From contig CP051140.1 in assembly GCA_001592805.2 (NCBI GenBank), forward strand, positions 2,047,501-2,111,500: a stretch of DNA of 64,000 bases, read 5' to 3'. Under the pieces are notes generated by a model, which had not been told where the DNA came from, searched no databases, and saw only the letters and a program-made list of their open reading frames with translations. The translations under genes were made by a program, and so were the position numbers. Below, in pieces: positions 18,796-29,297 of the stretch. The stretch is from Peltaster fructicola (taxonomy: Eukaryota; Ascomycota; Dothideomycetes). Each line of letters starts with the position of its first letter. The stretch's first letter is position 1.

Positions 18796-20841
18796 CTACC
18801 TCTTCTCTTTGTCTCTATCCTTGAGACCATCGACGCCCTGACCCCAAGCGCCTGCCTTCACACCCCATTTGATCGTTGACCACATATGGCTCCAATGAAT
18901 CTTGGGTGGTGGCTCTGGTGATGTCCTGAACGGACTCGCATGCTTGAAGCTCTTCTCATGTCTGGTGTTGTCCTCCACTGAGCTGCCCATGAGAACATCG
19001 CTCGCAGGGCTCGACACATCCTCCATACTGCCTGGAGCACTGCTTGGAATGTTGACAATCGGCCTTTCCCATCGTCTGACGTCTTCAGGCACAGGTCGAT
19101 GCCAGCCAGGCTCGTTTCGAGCCCACCACCTGGCGCCACACATCTCCCACAGTCTGCTTTGTGCTCGCTTGTAGGCGAATCTCTCATCCTCTCCAGTGAA
19201 AGAGCTGGTCTTTGTGAAGTTCGGCCTGCGCACCTCGTCATGATCTACCGGTCGAGGCTCCATTTCGCCGTCCGTCCTGCCAAAGGAGCGTGCAAACCCG
19301 CTGCGATTTGGTTTGTTTGGTGGATCGTCTTCGAGAGCATCGGCGTTCAGCAGACCTGCGAGACGTGCATGTGTGTAGTCTGGCTCTGGATCTGGTTCGG
19401 CATAGTTGGGGTTTTGGGAGAGAATATTAGGACGGAAAGGTGCAGTGGCATCTTGGTAAACGTCTGCCATTGTCTCTGAGTAGATCGCATCGCTGTCATC
19501 TCCTGATTGCTTCTCTGGGAAGAACAGATCGTCTGGACCAGCAGCTGCTGTTACCATAAGCTTGCATCTACACTCGTATAGAGCATCAAGGAGTGTAATG
19601 AACCTGCGAGCCTCGTTTTTGAGCAGCCAGGTCAGTATAGGTACGTCTGTAAGAATGATGGTGTCGTATGTTGACGCAAGAGTGATGTAGTCGGCAGGGC
19701 CGAGTGTACTCCTGCAGAGATCGTCGAATGTCCACCACGAAGTGCTGCCATGTGAGCGAGGTACTGGTACAGTCCTGCCATAGACCTTGAGTACAGCAGG
19801 ACCCCAATGTTGTGGATCGATTGACAGGTCAAGTGCTTGAGCGATTGCTGGAGCAAGGTCCTCGTCCGCAGGCTGTATCATGAAGTGCTTTGGTTGGGTT
19901 ATCGATGGTGCAGACGAAGCAGGAGGTGCACTTCCCAAATCATCGTCGAGCGAGCTGTCCAGATCCTCGTCTCTCACGGGTGCCACACTACCACTTTCGA
20001 CTCGTCGGTAGTCGTTGGCACCCTCCATCTCCCAGACATCACAGCGAGCCTTGAGCACCTCCAGGAAGCCAGCAAACTCGTTCTGAGCTGCGAACATCCT
20101 GTCACTGGCAGGCTTCTTTCGAAAGCCGAACGGGCTGAGGTCTTGAGGTGCAGGTCCAAACTCCATGCCTGCAGCCTTCGCCAGCTCTTCTGGCATGCGG
20201 TTCGACGTTGCTATAAGCACGCCACCGAGATGGAAGAAGGATGTCATCAGATTGGTCATGATCTTGCTTGCCGCTCGGTCCGGAAGCTGGAACTCATCAA
20301 GAAACAGTATGGGCGACGTCTCGATCATGTCTCGCGCTAATCTGAGCATTGAGTAGTCTTGACTGTCTTGCTGCGTCCGCCGCATGTTCTCAAGCTTGGC
20401 GAACGTCTCGAGCATGAAGTTGTTGAAATGCCATCTTCGTTTCTTTCGCGTTGGTAGGCAGTCGGCGAAGAGATCGACCAGCATCGATTTGCCAGTACCA
20501 ACCTCACCATGAAGCATCAAACCTTTTGGTGATTCCAGCTGCTTCGCGGATTCGAGTGAAGTGAGTCGTCGAGTCAGTGCAAGACTACCTCTTCCCTCAG
20601 TGTTGAGAAAACTTCGCCATCTTCGAGGAGCGTCCTGTCCGATGGCTCTGGAGATCTGATCAAGCTTATAGCTATATTCGACTTGAGGTTCGTAGTCCTT
20701 CAACCTCTCGTAGAGTCCTTGAAGGTGGATCGCCAGTCGATGTTGTGCTGGATCTGGATTGATAGCTCTCGTGGCGACCAGCGCTCGATACTTGACGAGA
20801 GGATTAGTGATGACCACGCCTGTCGCAGCCTGTAACGACAT
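18796..20841 (-). CDS. AFG1: AFG1-like mitochondrial AAA-type ATPase
   Basis: A single-exon protein of 681 residues. Walker A is GEVGTGKSM (residues 112-120), preceded by 'PKGLMLH'. 'RWHFNNFMLETFAKL' and the Walker B-like 'ILFLDEFQLPDRAAS' (about 178-192) follow, then 'GVLIATSNRMPEELAKAAG'. These are hallmarks of the AFG1/LACE1 family, which helps to clear or turn over mitochondrially encoded cytochrome oxidase subunits. 'RTVPVPRSHGSTSWWTFDDLCRSTLGPADYITLASTYDTIILTDVPIL' is the family's second conserved block. At 681 residues it is longer than yeast Afg1 (about 509), through an acidic insertion near 280-320 and a C-terminal extension of about 200 residues rich in Asp, Pro and Arg. There is no strong presequence, so targeting is unclear. 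Confidence 0.92.
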   Translation of the reverse strand: MSLQAATGVVITNPLVKYRALVATRAINPDPAQHRLAIHLQGLYERLKDYEPQVEYSYKLDQISRAIGQDAPRRWRSFLNTEGRGSLALTRRLTSLESAKQLESPKGLMLHGEVGTGKSMLVDLFADCLPTRKKRRWHFNNFMLETFAKLENMRRTQQDSQDYSMLRLARDMIETSPILFLDEFQLPDRAASKIMTNLMTSFFHLGGVLIATSNRMPEELAKAAGMEFGPAPQDLSPFGFRKKPASDRMFAAQNEFAGFLEVLKARCDVWEMEGANDYRRVESGSVAPVRDEDLDSSLDDDLGSAPPASSAPSITQPKHFMIQPADEDLAPAIAQALDLSIDPQHWGPAVLKVYGRTVPVPRSHGSTSWWTFDDLCRSTLGPADYITLASTYDTIILTDVPILTWLLKNEARRFITLLDALYECRCKLMVTAAAGPDDLFFPEKQSGDDSDAIYSETMADVYQDATAPFRPNILSQNPNYAEPDPEPDYTHARLAGLLNADALEDDPPNKPNRSGFARSFGRTDGEMEPRPVDHDEVRRPNFTKTSSFTGEDERFAYKRAQSRLWEMCGARWWARNEPGWHRPVPEDVRRWERPIVNIPSSAPGSMEDVSSPASDVLMGSSVEDNTRHEKSFKHASPFRTSPEPPPKIHWSHMWSTIKWGVKAGAWGQGVDGLKDRDKEKR

Positions 20842-21336
20842 TGGTGTATGTACATGCTACGATGAGAAGGATGTCATGAATATAGGCCAATGGTTGACAT
20901 CATTGGCGTCATTTGTTGCCGTTCGTAGCAAGCGTACGCCGTAGGAGTTGTTCTAGACCTGCCGGCTTCACTTTCACATCACACCTCAGTATTCTTTGGA
21001 CAGATCGATGCTAGGCCGCGACTTGAAGCTCACAGGGAGAATGCTCTGTTGAATTGTCTTCGTGATGATCGAGATGACCGATGGTCCACTCTGTAACACT
21101 CAAGGGAGGAGACTAACACAGGATCCTCCGCCCTGTCAGGGTCCGACAGTGGTTTACGGAGCATCTCTTGACTTCGTGAAGCGGTACGGACTTGCCAAGC
21201 AATGAGAAGAGGATCACTCCAGGTCCGAGCCACCTGCGAGGATACTGGAATCTCAAGGCCCTGCGCTGATGCCTCAAGACACTTCGACGCCCATCAGACA
21301 CTACACTGCATCCCTAGGGACATTCGAATCTTGTAG
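20842..21336. other. Intergenic, no gene seen
   Basis: 495 bp between the start of the AFG1-like gene and the end of the HET gene, both on the minus strand. No supported feature. Confidence 0.4.
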
Positions 21337-23526
21337 TCAGCACAGGCGAAAGATCCCACGATACTTCCTGCGCAGCACGGCCCCAAGATCGAACTTTTGC
21401 GAATCCCATCCTGACTGCTTACCTCTATACTGATCATAATACAGGTTCGCAAGTCCGATACGCTCCATTGCACCCGAGGACGAAGCCTTGAGGACCAGTA
21501 GAAGCGGCGCCGAGCCAGGATCATTCAGATTGCCAAGTATAACTGCCTCATAGGGCTTCGAAAGATTCAAGTCTGTCTTGGTTGTCATCTCAATCCAAAA
21601 GCCGTACACTTCTTCGCCGTTGTCGATCGCCAGAGACCATCGGATGGTGATATCCTCTATCTGTAACAAATTGATCTGCACAGCCCAGGCTTCGAGTCGT
21701 ATGCACAGGGCTGGCTCTGATGCTAGACTAGCAATCGTGGCGCCGTGGGCATCAGAAAGTAATCGCGCATACTCAGGCAGAGTCAGGCATCTCCCATCTT
21801 GCAACTCAACCTTGACAGTTGTCTCCGGGAAGCAAAGCATATTCTCTGAGCCTTGATACTTCATAAAGGTCAGCGACGTTGCGGTCCAGCCTGCCCAAGA
21901 CCAGCTAGGGAAGCCCGCACGTCTATGGATGTTGTCGTTGTACGATCTCCACAACAATCCAGTGATGAAGCCATCCTGTAGGCTCAAGCTCCCATCATTT
22001 TTCCACAATACAGGAACGCCCCAAAGATGCGTAAAGGCTCGCTGAGCTTGCGAAGGCTTGAATATACGCAAGACCGAGACCACAGCGTTCAACATGTCGG
22101 ATTCGAACGAAAGCTTTCTGCTCAGGTACTCAGCAAGTCGACTCTCAATTTCCCACGGGTCAGCAGCTAGAGTGTCTGCCAGTGATCCTCGAGGAAAGAC
22201 TCGGTTGCCTTTGTCCCTCCTGCCGTAGTCATTCTGGTGGTCATGGACGTCACTGGTCATTGCGTCCATCACCTCTTGGCTCTCGACAAGAGTTTCGTAG
22301 AAACTGTCAACATTGCATTCGAAGTAGACTTGTTGACGAGTGAAGAACAGGCGTCGGGATGACAGTAATCCCTCTTGGAATGTCCAACCTCTCGTCATCC
22401 ACACAGACGAAGTGATCTCAGCCGTAGGATTGGCTAAAGTCGAGACGAGGGTGCGGCCACCTCGTGAGATCTTTGGTTGCTCAAATCTTGGTATGCGGCC
22501 ACCTCCAGGAAGGCCGAGTTTGGGATCGTCACATACAGCGATGATTGTAGCATATGCGCCTCGATAGACCTGGTCCATGGAAAGAATCTGCGCTTGCTTC
22601 TTCACACCTTCTGCATCGTCCTGGTATACACAGTATCGATCCACCCATAGATATCGCTCACCAATTCTCAGCGTAACCTGGATGGCATCCTGGATGGTTT
22701 CAGGGACATCTGGTGGCAAGGTCCCATCCCCAGCTGGCTCGCCTCCAGGCAATCCCCATCTGTAAGAAAGAGCGACATATCTGGTGAAATCAGATATCGA
22801 CACCACCCGACGATATCGACAGTCGATCAGCCGAAAGTATGGCGCTAGTCCAATATCCTTGTCAGAGCATGCTGATCCGTGATGGTCATCACAATAGCTT
22901 AGCCAGCCCTTTATGACTTCGAAGTCTGCGACCTTGTGGTCAATCTCTCGGCCCCTCACCGAGTACCTCGATTCGTCAGCCTCGCTTAGTGTTTCAACGA
23001 TGTACCCAGACTTGGACAAGAGGTAACTGTAGTCCGAATCAGGCCAACCGAATGGTCTATGAGTCCTGGCTGGAATCGATGGCACCACGCCGACGCCTCT
23101 ATAACCAGAGATGTAAGTGCTTGGATCACTGGAGGTCGGGCCAGTACGGTGACGTAGGAGAGTGCGCAGAAGAGTGAAGGAGCGGAGACAGAGGTTGAAG
23201 TTGTCGAGTGCTTCACCTTCGAACCTTACTCCTTCTGCTTGCGCAGGAGCGAGCACAGACACAAGAAATCGACATTGTGGACAAGAACTCTTAGAACAGG
23301 CTGCGAGTCCACCATTGAGTGTCGCGATGGTCTGTGTTTGGAATCCTGGAACTGGACCATTGACGACATCGAACAAGTCAATATGGCCACATAGCCGGCA
23401 TATTTCCAGTCTTTCAGCAATAACATCGTAAGCAAACGGTTTTGTCAATGACTGTCCAAGCTCGACTGACTTGGTTACTCCTCCTGCAACAGCCTCGTAC
23501 AACTCTGTGTCTGTGGGTGCTGGCAT
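21337..23526 (-). CDS. HET-domain (heterokaryon incompatibility) protein
   Basis: A single-exon protein of 729 residues. The HET domain spans about residues 248-400: 'YVALSYRWG' (250-258), 'TIQDAI', 'RYLWVDRYCVYQDD' (291-304), 'QAQILSMDQVYRGAYATIIAVC' and the later 'TRGWTFQEGLLSSRRLFFT'. HET domains act in fungal non-self recognition and can trigger programmed cell death, or serve as effector domains. Here it is a stand-alone HET protein with no NACHT or repeat receptor attached. The N-terminus carries two Cys pairs (CRLC near 43 and CPQC near 82) that could form a small metal site. The reading frame is complete. A role in incompatibility is not shown by sequence, as most HET genes have none proven. 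Confidence 0.95.
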   Translation of the reverse strand: MPAPTDTELYEAVAGGVTKSVELGQSLTKPFAYDVIAERLEICRLCGHIDLFDVVNGPVPGFQTQTIATLNGGLAACSKSSCPQCRFLVSVLAPAQAEGVRFEGEALDNFNLCLRSFTLLRTLLRHRTGPTSSDPSTYISGYRGVGVVPSIPARTHRPFGWPDSDYSYLLSKSGYIVETLSEADESRYSVRGREIDHKVADFEVIKGWLSYCDDHHGSACSDKDIGLAPYFRLIDCRYRRVVSISDFTRYVALSYRWGLPGGEPAGDGTLPPDVPETIQDAIQVTLRIGERYLWVDRYCVYQDDAEGVKKQAQILSMDQVYRGAYATIIAVCDDPKLGLPGGGRIPRFEQPKISRGGRTLVSTLANPTAEITSSVWMTRGWTFQEGLLSSRRLFFTRQQVYFECNVDSFYETLVESQEVMDAMTSDVHDHQNDYGRRDKGNRVFPRGSLADTLAADPWEIESRLAEYLSRKLSFESDMLNAVVSVLRIFKPSQAQRAFTHLWGVPVLWKNDGSLSLQDGFITGLLWRSYNDNIHRRAGFPSWSWAGWTATSLTFMKYQGSENMLCFPETTVKVELQDGRCLTLPEYARLLSDAHGATIASLASEPALCIRLEAWAVQINLLQIEDITIRWSLAIDNGEEVYGFWIEMTTKTDLNLSKPYEAVILGNLNDPGSAPLLLVLKASSSGAMERIGLANLYYDQYRGKQSGWDSQKFDLGAVLRRKYRGIFRLC

Positions 23527-24856
23527 GATGCTAGTGTGATCTCTCGCTGCATATGCAAGGCAAGTGTGCAGAGAATATGCTTTCCGGAGACTCGATCACC
23601 GATCAGAGCTGAGATCAGGAGCGCAGCGTTCGATGAGACCTTGAATGCTCGCTACCGAGCACGCAAAGTCAGGCTGCAGGATCGTGGATGTGACTGGAGG
23701 ACGTAGTGCTTGCAGGGTATGGCTGAAGGGCTCCTGAGAGGCGTTAGTGATTCACCAAACCGGCCAAGTTCTGTTTGAGAGGTGCTTCCGGAGCGTTTGG
23801 AAGATGTTGCTTATCTCAGGCGTCGATCATAACGATCAGCTTGTCCTGAGCCCTTGACCTAACGACCGACTAGCTCATGCACATGATCTATTGTGACTCG
23901 ATGGCGTCAGTCGGAGCAGACAGCAAAGCTGCTTGTCTTGCGAGTGTCGATGAGGTGACAGTGAGCAGACACAGCACTACTCAACAACCGAGGACGTGAT
24001 ATGCAGAAGGCTATGCTTATCGACTGTGAGTACAAGCACGAACGACTTCTGACTTTATATGTAGAAGCTTGTCCGCGGGTGTACCCTGTGAGGATGTGGA
24101 GGAGGTAACGTTGTTTTAAGGATTGGACGTGCGCCGGGCAACCAACCTCCAACCATATTCGAGTGCGCCAGGCATGACACTACTGTATGTTACTGTCGAA
24201 AGGCAGATTTCGCGCCATGGCGTTCGCCATTGCGAACTCGTACCTCACTGGTCCGGCGACTCCAAGATCTTGCAGCATCAGTGCCATGCAGCTACATGAT
24301 CCCCCCAACGTCAGATCAAGCCCTTTACGAGCCAAGATCCTCAATGCACAATACTCCCCAGCACCACTCGGTACTTGTGTAGCGCTGGCTCAAGGGCTCC
24401 ATGACGCTCGTGGTACAAGTCCGCAACGATCTTGTATACCCCTGTTGGACATAACTCAGGTCAATGGCTGTTGCGGCCTCTGCACAAGATCGTGCTAGAG
24501 GATGGTTTCGATGCTGCAATACAGATCGACGCACCTTCATACTTTTATGATCGAATAGATGCAGCTGCTCGGTCGACGGAGATACCCAGTGACTTACCTG
24601 AAGAAGACATCTCAGATTCCCACATCCACATCATCATCGTCAGAGGCCTCAACAAGGTTCACCGCGGGCTTGTATCATGTGGACATCTTGCAGTAGCCCT
24701 TGGGAGAGGCGACGAAAGACCAGTTTGTCGATCAGAGCAGGAGCGGAAAAAGAAAAGGGTAAGACGAACAGCGAGAGAATCTGACCTGTGGTCGGATATA
24801 TAAGGAGTCGCCAGACTAGACATCTTCCCATCGGCACAAGGCAAAGCTGAAGCATC
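23527..24856. promoter_or_regulatory. Divergent intergenic region with TATA box before the hydrolase
   Basis: 1.33 kb between divergent genes. The clearest element is an atatataag TATA box near 24796-24804, about 55 bp upstream of the hydrolase ATG. Open frames around 24187-24803 are not protein-like across their length and I do not call a gene. Confidence 0.5.
24796..24804 (+). promoter_or_regulatory. TATA box of the secreted hydrolase gene
   Basis: ATATATAAG lies about 55 bp before the start codon at 24857, with a short leader (CATCTTCCCATCGGCAC...) between. The spacing fits a strong regulated fungal promoter. Confidence 0.6.
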
Positions 24857-26079
24857 ATGGCATCTACCTTCGTGACACTCTTCCTTGCTGGAACTGCTGC
24901 GGCAGTGACTCTCGTCCAGAGGAACCTCAGTACACGATGTAAAGAGGTGAGCTTCCAAGTCAGCGGTACTGCCCAGAATGTCGTGATCACGAACCCGAAC
25001 GACATCCAGGGCACCATCGACAGCCTGACCGCGAACCTGCTCACTGCTACTGTTAGTGGTACACAGACTCTTGCCGGTTACTATTGTGAGCCGTACATCA
25101 ACAACGCCAACTCCACCAAGCTGCAGATCTTCCGAGGCAGCTTTTTCACGAATAGAGAGTCATGGACGGCTTTGGGTGGCACTCCGTTGTTCAGCCCACC
25201 TCTTGCTCCCTACCAGCCGCAGATATACTCTTGGTTCGAGTTCGTCAACAAGCTTGGCTACCCTACGCTCGCCATCGATTCTCTCGGTGACGGGAACTCC
25301 TCACGCCCTGACCCAGTGACAGTTGCTCAGATACCATACGAGTAAGCCGCATTCTTCTTGCGGACGACAGCGCTGACTTATCTACCAGGGTCGCCATCTA
25401 CCACGATCTAGTCCAGAAGATCCGTGCAGGTACAACAGGCCAGCTCCCTTGCAAGTACTCCTACATCGCTCACATTGGGAACTCCTTGGGATCCGTTCTT
25501 GGCACCAACACCGCAGCTGCATACCCTCAGGATTTCGACGCGATAGTTCTGACCGGCTACTCCAAGGCAGTCTATCCATCATTTCCCGGTGTCAGTCTCA
25601 ACGCACCAGCGCCTGCATCGGTCGTCAACGCTACCAGATTCCCGAAATACCCTCTTGGCTACGTGACATCTACCAACCAGACCTCGTTGACCAACTCCTT
25701 TTTTGGTCAGCAGGGTATTGTCGACTTCGACCCACAAGTCGCGGCTCTCTTCTACCAGCGTAGAGACACTGTATCGCTTGGAAACGTCGTCGCAACATAC
25801 TTGCCAACCAGCGCTCCTGTCGCTACTGGCTTCAAGGGTCGTGTCCTAGTGATCACAGGTGAGAACGACCAGGCTTTCTGTGGCCTTGGTAGCTCTGCCC
25901 TCAGTCCAAACACAATGTGTGGACCGCTGCTGAAAGAGACCGGTACATTGTACCCTGCTGCCGACTATAACTACCAGTCTGTCCCTAAGACTGGACATGC
26001 TACCATCCTACACAAGAACGCAAAGTTCGTGTTCACCGTGGCGCACAACTTCCTAGCCGGTGCACATTACGGTGCATAA
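24857..26079 (+). CDS. Secreted alpha/beta-hydrolase
   Basis: Two exons, 24857-25341 and 25389-26079, with a 47-nt intron (GTAAGC...CTACCAG), give 391 residues. The N-terminus (MASTFVTLFLAGTAAAVTLVQR) is a signal peptide. The alpha/beta-hydrolase elements are the nucleophile elbow GNSLG (Ser194), an acidic residue in 'RVLVITGENDQAFC' (Asp322 or Glu320) and His365 in 'KTGHATILH'. Five or more Asn-X-Ser/Thr sites and paired Cys fit an exported glycoprotein. The fold is shared by lipases, esterases and epoxide hydrolases, and the substrate cannot be told from sequence. Similar secreted proteins are common in plant-associated ascomycetes. Confidence 0.88.
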
Positions 26080-26350
26080 GCATATGAGTATGGGCATGCG
26101 CAGCAACTATAACCGAGCTTTTCCCGAAGATTTCCTCATTCTTTAGCCAGCTTATATAATATGATTGCTTTCCATTCACCACGTCTCCTGCGTTGACAAT
26201 CGAATGCGCTTTGTTTATCACAAGTCCATCGTCGTCGTGACAGAGCGATATACAGATGTTGTCGTCACTGGACTACCACACTCTTGCGACTCGACGAACG
26301 AAGAATGATTGATGATATGACCCTCAGACTCAAGCCACTGTCTCGACGAC

Positions 26351-28501
26351 ATGTCTACTTTCGACGGGCGAGTAAAGGAGTTCCCTGATATAAGAATAGA
26401 CAACTTCCGAGTCCTACCAAACGAGACTGTACCGCCGCTGGCGTTCTTCCTCAGCCATGTTCATTCAGACCATCTAAAGGGCCTCGAGGCGTGCAAATCG
26501 CTGTTTATCTACTGCACGCCAGCTACCAAGCATATGTTGCTTCGACTAGAGAAGCGCTCTAACAGGATCCACTTCGCTCAGGGTATTCGCGAGCATCGAG
26601 AGCCGACGTATGCTCAGTTGAAGCGTCTGCTCCGGCCGATCCCACTGGAAACACCAACAAAGATCGAGCTTGCGCCTGGGAGATCCATTCGAGTCACGCT
26701 GTTCGATGCAAATCACTGTACTGGTGCATGTGTGTTCCTTGTCGAGGATGAGCAACACGCTATCCTATACACGGGTGACATTCGTTCGGAGCAATGGTGG
26801 GTTGATTCTCTAGTTCGTCAACCACTTCTCCTTCCTTATTCATGTAACAATGGCGGAGCGCCTCTCAAAAGACTCGATTGCATCTACCTTGACACCACCT
26901 TTGCCACCAGTCTGGCGCCCTACAAGCACTTCCCGTCCAAAAGGGACGGTATACATGAGCTACTAGCAGCCATAGCAAAGTATCCTGCAGATACGATGTT
27001 CTACTTCAACACTTGGACGTTCGGCTACGAAGAAGTATGGATAGCATTGTCCGGGTTTCTCCACTCAAAGATTCATGTTGATGACTATCGCTTCCGTCTC
27101 TACAATGCACCAGTGTCCGGCGGACCTAGGACCAACGACCAGGGTATCCAGCAAGATCGATGGACATCTGAGACTGACGGCCCAGGACAATTGATCCCAC
27201 AAATCCATGATCGATTCCCACTGATCGGCTATAATCTCGGCAATCACTTCGTGCAAGGCTGTCTCACCCAAGAGCCTGCGCGGCTACACTCTTGCGAGTA
27301 CGGAACCAAGTGTGAGATCTTTGAAAAAGGTGTGACAGGTCGATACAGAGCTGCTTCCCTACTGACAAGCCACAGAACATGTCAGGATACTTCCGATCAT
27401 ATCTCGCCATGATGGTGTAGACATTCCTGAGAACGGCGCAGGTGGTGGCCATGGAGATCTTGATCAGCTCGAACTTGATGAGATTATCATGCTTCAAGGA
27501 CTCATCGAGGTTTGTCAAGAGAGACTGCAGGACAGACCTGTCGTACTTGAGCACATGGAATCCTGGCTGCTATCAATGCTCGCCGGGCAGGATTCGCCTC
27601 TCTTGCTTGACCTAGCCACTGTACATCTGCGCGCCGAGAATCCTACGCACCCGCTTGATGGAGAGGACGATGCTTGGATACCAGCAATCGTCAGGGTTGT
27701 CGACGAAAAGCGCCGTGCTATCGAGACGGCCAAGGCTGGCGCTAGAAAGAAGAGTGAAGATCTACGACCAGACGGTCTGCCGAGATGCATTGTCAGTTAC
27801 TGTCTACTGTCAATAGAACAGAAGCTAACAACAATTACCAGACCTTTCCGTACTCTCGGCACTCATCGTATGAGGAGCTTCGCTTTGTCATCAAAGCTTT
27901 CCTACCACATGAGATCTATCCATGCACGGTTGATGAGGGCTGGACTGAGAGCGACTCAATGGAGCGACTGTTCTCAGATCTGTATCCACCAGGGAAGACC
28001 TTCCATCACGATGGCGTCGTACGACGCCTCATCGAGCAACGGAAGCAGATTCGAAGGCAGCGAATGCAGAAGAGTCGGGAGCTGGCGCGTGTTCCTGCCG
28101 TATTCACACACAAGGTCCCAAGCTCGTCCATGCCAGCAGTATCGAAGACTGATGAGCACGTGGTTGGCAGCTCTAATGCCCGACAACCTGTTGAGCCACT
28201 GCGAAGCCGAGGACTGGCGGATGATCACGGCGATCTGAGGCACGAAGTTGCCAGTTCATTCGTCCCAGTATTACCGAAGGTTGACGGGCCCATGAACGAG
28301 AGCTCGGACGGCCAGACACCCATCAAGCAATGTCAGGGCGTGCAACTTGCACCGAGCAGCAGCAACCCAAGACCGTCCAGCGGAGCCAGTATAGTGAGGA
28401 AAGCATTGCAGCGAGAAGCTTTCAATGCCGCGAGCAGTGCAGACTGGACGAGCATCGAGCTCATCAGCACATCCGGCCGTGAGGCAGAAATAGAGCTCTG
28501 A
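26351..28501 (+). CDS. Artemis/SNM1-like metallo-beta-lactamase DNA repair nuclease
   Basis: Three exons (26351-27329, 27376-27791, 27842-28501) with introns of 46 and 50 nt give 684 residues. The start 'MSTFDGRVKEFPDIRIDNF' closely resembles the start of Artemis (DCLRE1C). The metallo-beta-lactamase motif HVHSDH is at residues 36-41. 'ANHCTGACVFLVE' and 'YTGDIR' supply further metal ligands, and the beta-CASP part follows ('DTTFATS', 'FYFNTWTFGYEE'). SNM1-family enzymes are 5' exonucleases or endonucleases that open hairpins and repair interstrand crosslinks. The second exon ('HVRILPIISRHDG') and the Ser/Pro-rich C-terminal half are less conserved. The stop is 7 bp from the stop of the next, minus-strand gene. 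Confidence 0.9.
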
Positions 28502-28508
28502 CATACCG

Positions 28509-29297
28509 TCAAGACGTCGTTTGCTGCCCGGCGTGTCTACGATCTAGTGCCGCTTGACGCTGCTCTGATAGCTTGTCGACCTCTTTAGTTGCCTTGAAAC
28601 CAATGTTGCCATCTTCCTTCAGGCCCCATTTGTTGACCTCTTGTGCATGAAGGATTCTGCGCACAAGACTGACCTCATAGGTGGTGCGACCCTTCTTGTG
28701 TTTGAGCAGTCCGTCGTCGTTGAGATCGAAGTATAACGCCCATTGATCACTATCCTCTTCGACAGCCAGGAACCCTTCCCAATCATCGAATGTGACGTTG
28801 CTATCCTCTTTACCTTCGCTGGTCCAGTCATAGCTCCCAACATGATGCGCTATGCTCCCAGTCCTGTTAGCATACTTCACTTCTAGCGTGTCCTTGTCGA
28901 TATAGATCCAATTCAGCATCGGTGGATCTCGACTTATTGTGCTCACGAGCCCTCTTGTGTACGATCTATCATTATCGGGATATTCGATGTAGAAGCCGGT
29001 GAAAGGGTGCTGAGAAGGATCCTGTGGTTCTCCAGTCTTCGGATCTTGTCGGTCCAGCCATAGCTTGCTGTTCCTCAAAGTCACAATTCGCCCATTAAGG
29101 TCTGCACGGCGGCCTTTGCGGTTCTGCGACTCGACAGCCACATCCAGATGAAATTTGAGCATTCGAAGTTGGTTCGAGGAGTCTGCATTTTGTTTCTTCT
29201 GCTCTGTCACGCCTTGTGCGACGCCCGTGACTGCAGAGATACCGGTAGATGTTGCTATGGGTAAAGCGAGTCCGAGACCTAGGATGAAATCTACCAT
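28509..29297 (-). CDS. Hypothetical protein (unknown function)
   Basis: A single-exon frame of 262 residues starting at 29297 (MVDFILGLGLALPIATSTGISAVTGVAQGVTEQ). An in-frame ATG at 29423 is less likely because the extension is not protein-like. The N-terminal 35 residues are glycine/alanine-rich and hydrophobic, perhaps amphipathic or membrane-associating. The body is rich in Trp, Tyr and Asp ('NSKLWLDRQDPKTGEP', 'FTGFYIEYP', 'GSYDWTSEGKED', 'DQWALYFDLNDDG') and ends in a charged helical tail. I recall similar uncharacterised ascomycete proteins but cannot name a family, and I see no catalytic motif. Confidence 0.75.
   Translation of the reverse strand: MVDFILGLGLALPIATSTGISAVTGVAQGVTEQKKQNADSSNQLRMLKFHLDVAVESQNRKGRRADLNGRIVTLRNSKLWLDRQDPKTGEPQDPSQHPFTGFYIEYPDNDRSYTRGLVSTISRDPPMLNWIYIDKDTLEVKYANRTGSIAHHVGSYDWTSEGKEDSNVTFDDWEGFLAVEEDSDQWALYFDLNDDGLLKHKKGRTTYEVSLVRRILHAQEVNKWGLKEDGNIGFKATKEVDKLSEQRQAALDRRHAGQQTTS

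Noticed and set aside
24187-24803. Possible two-exon gene before the secreted hydrolase
   Set aside because: Frames overlap the hydrolase promoter and its TATA box, and the translated text has no coherent domain.
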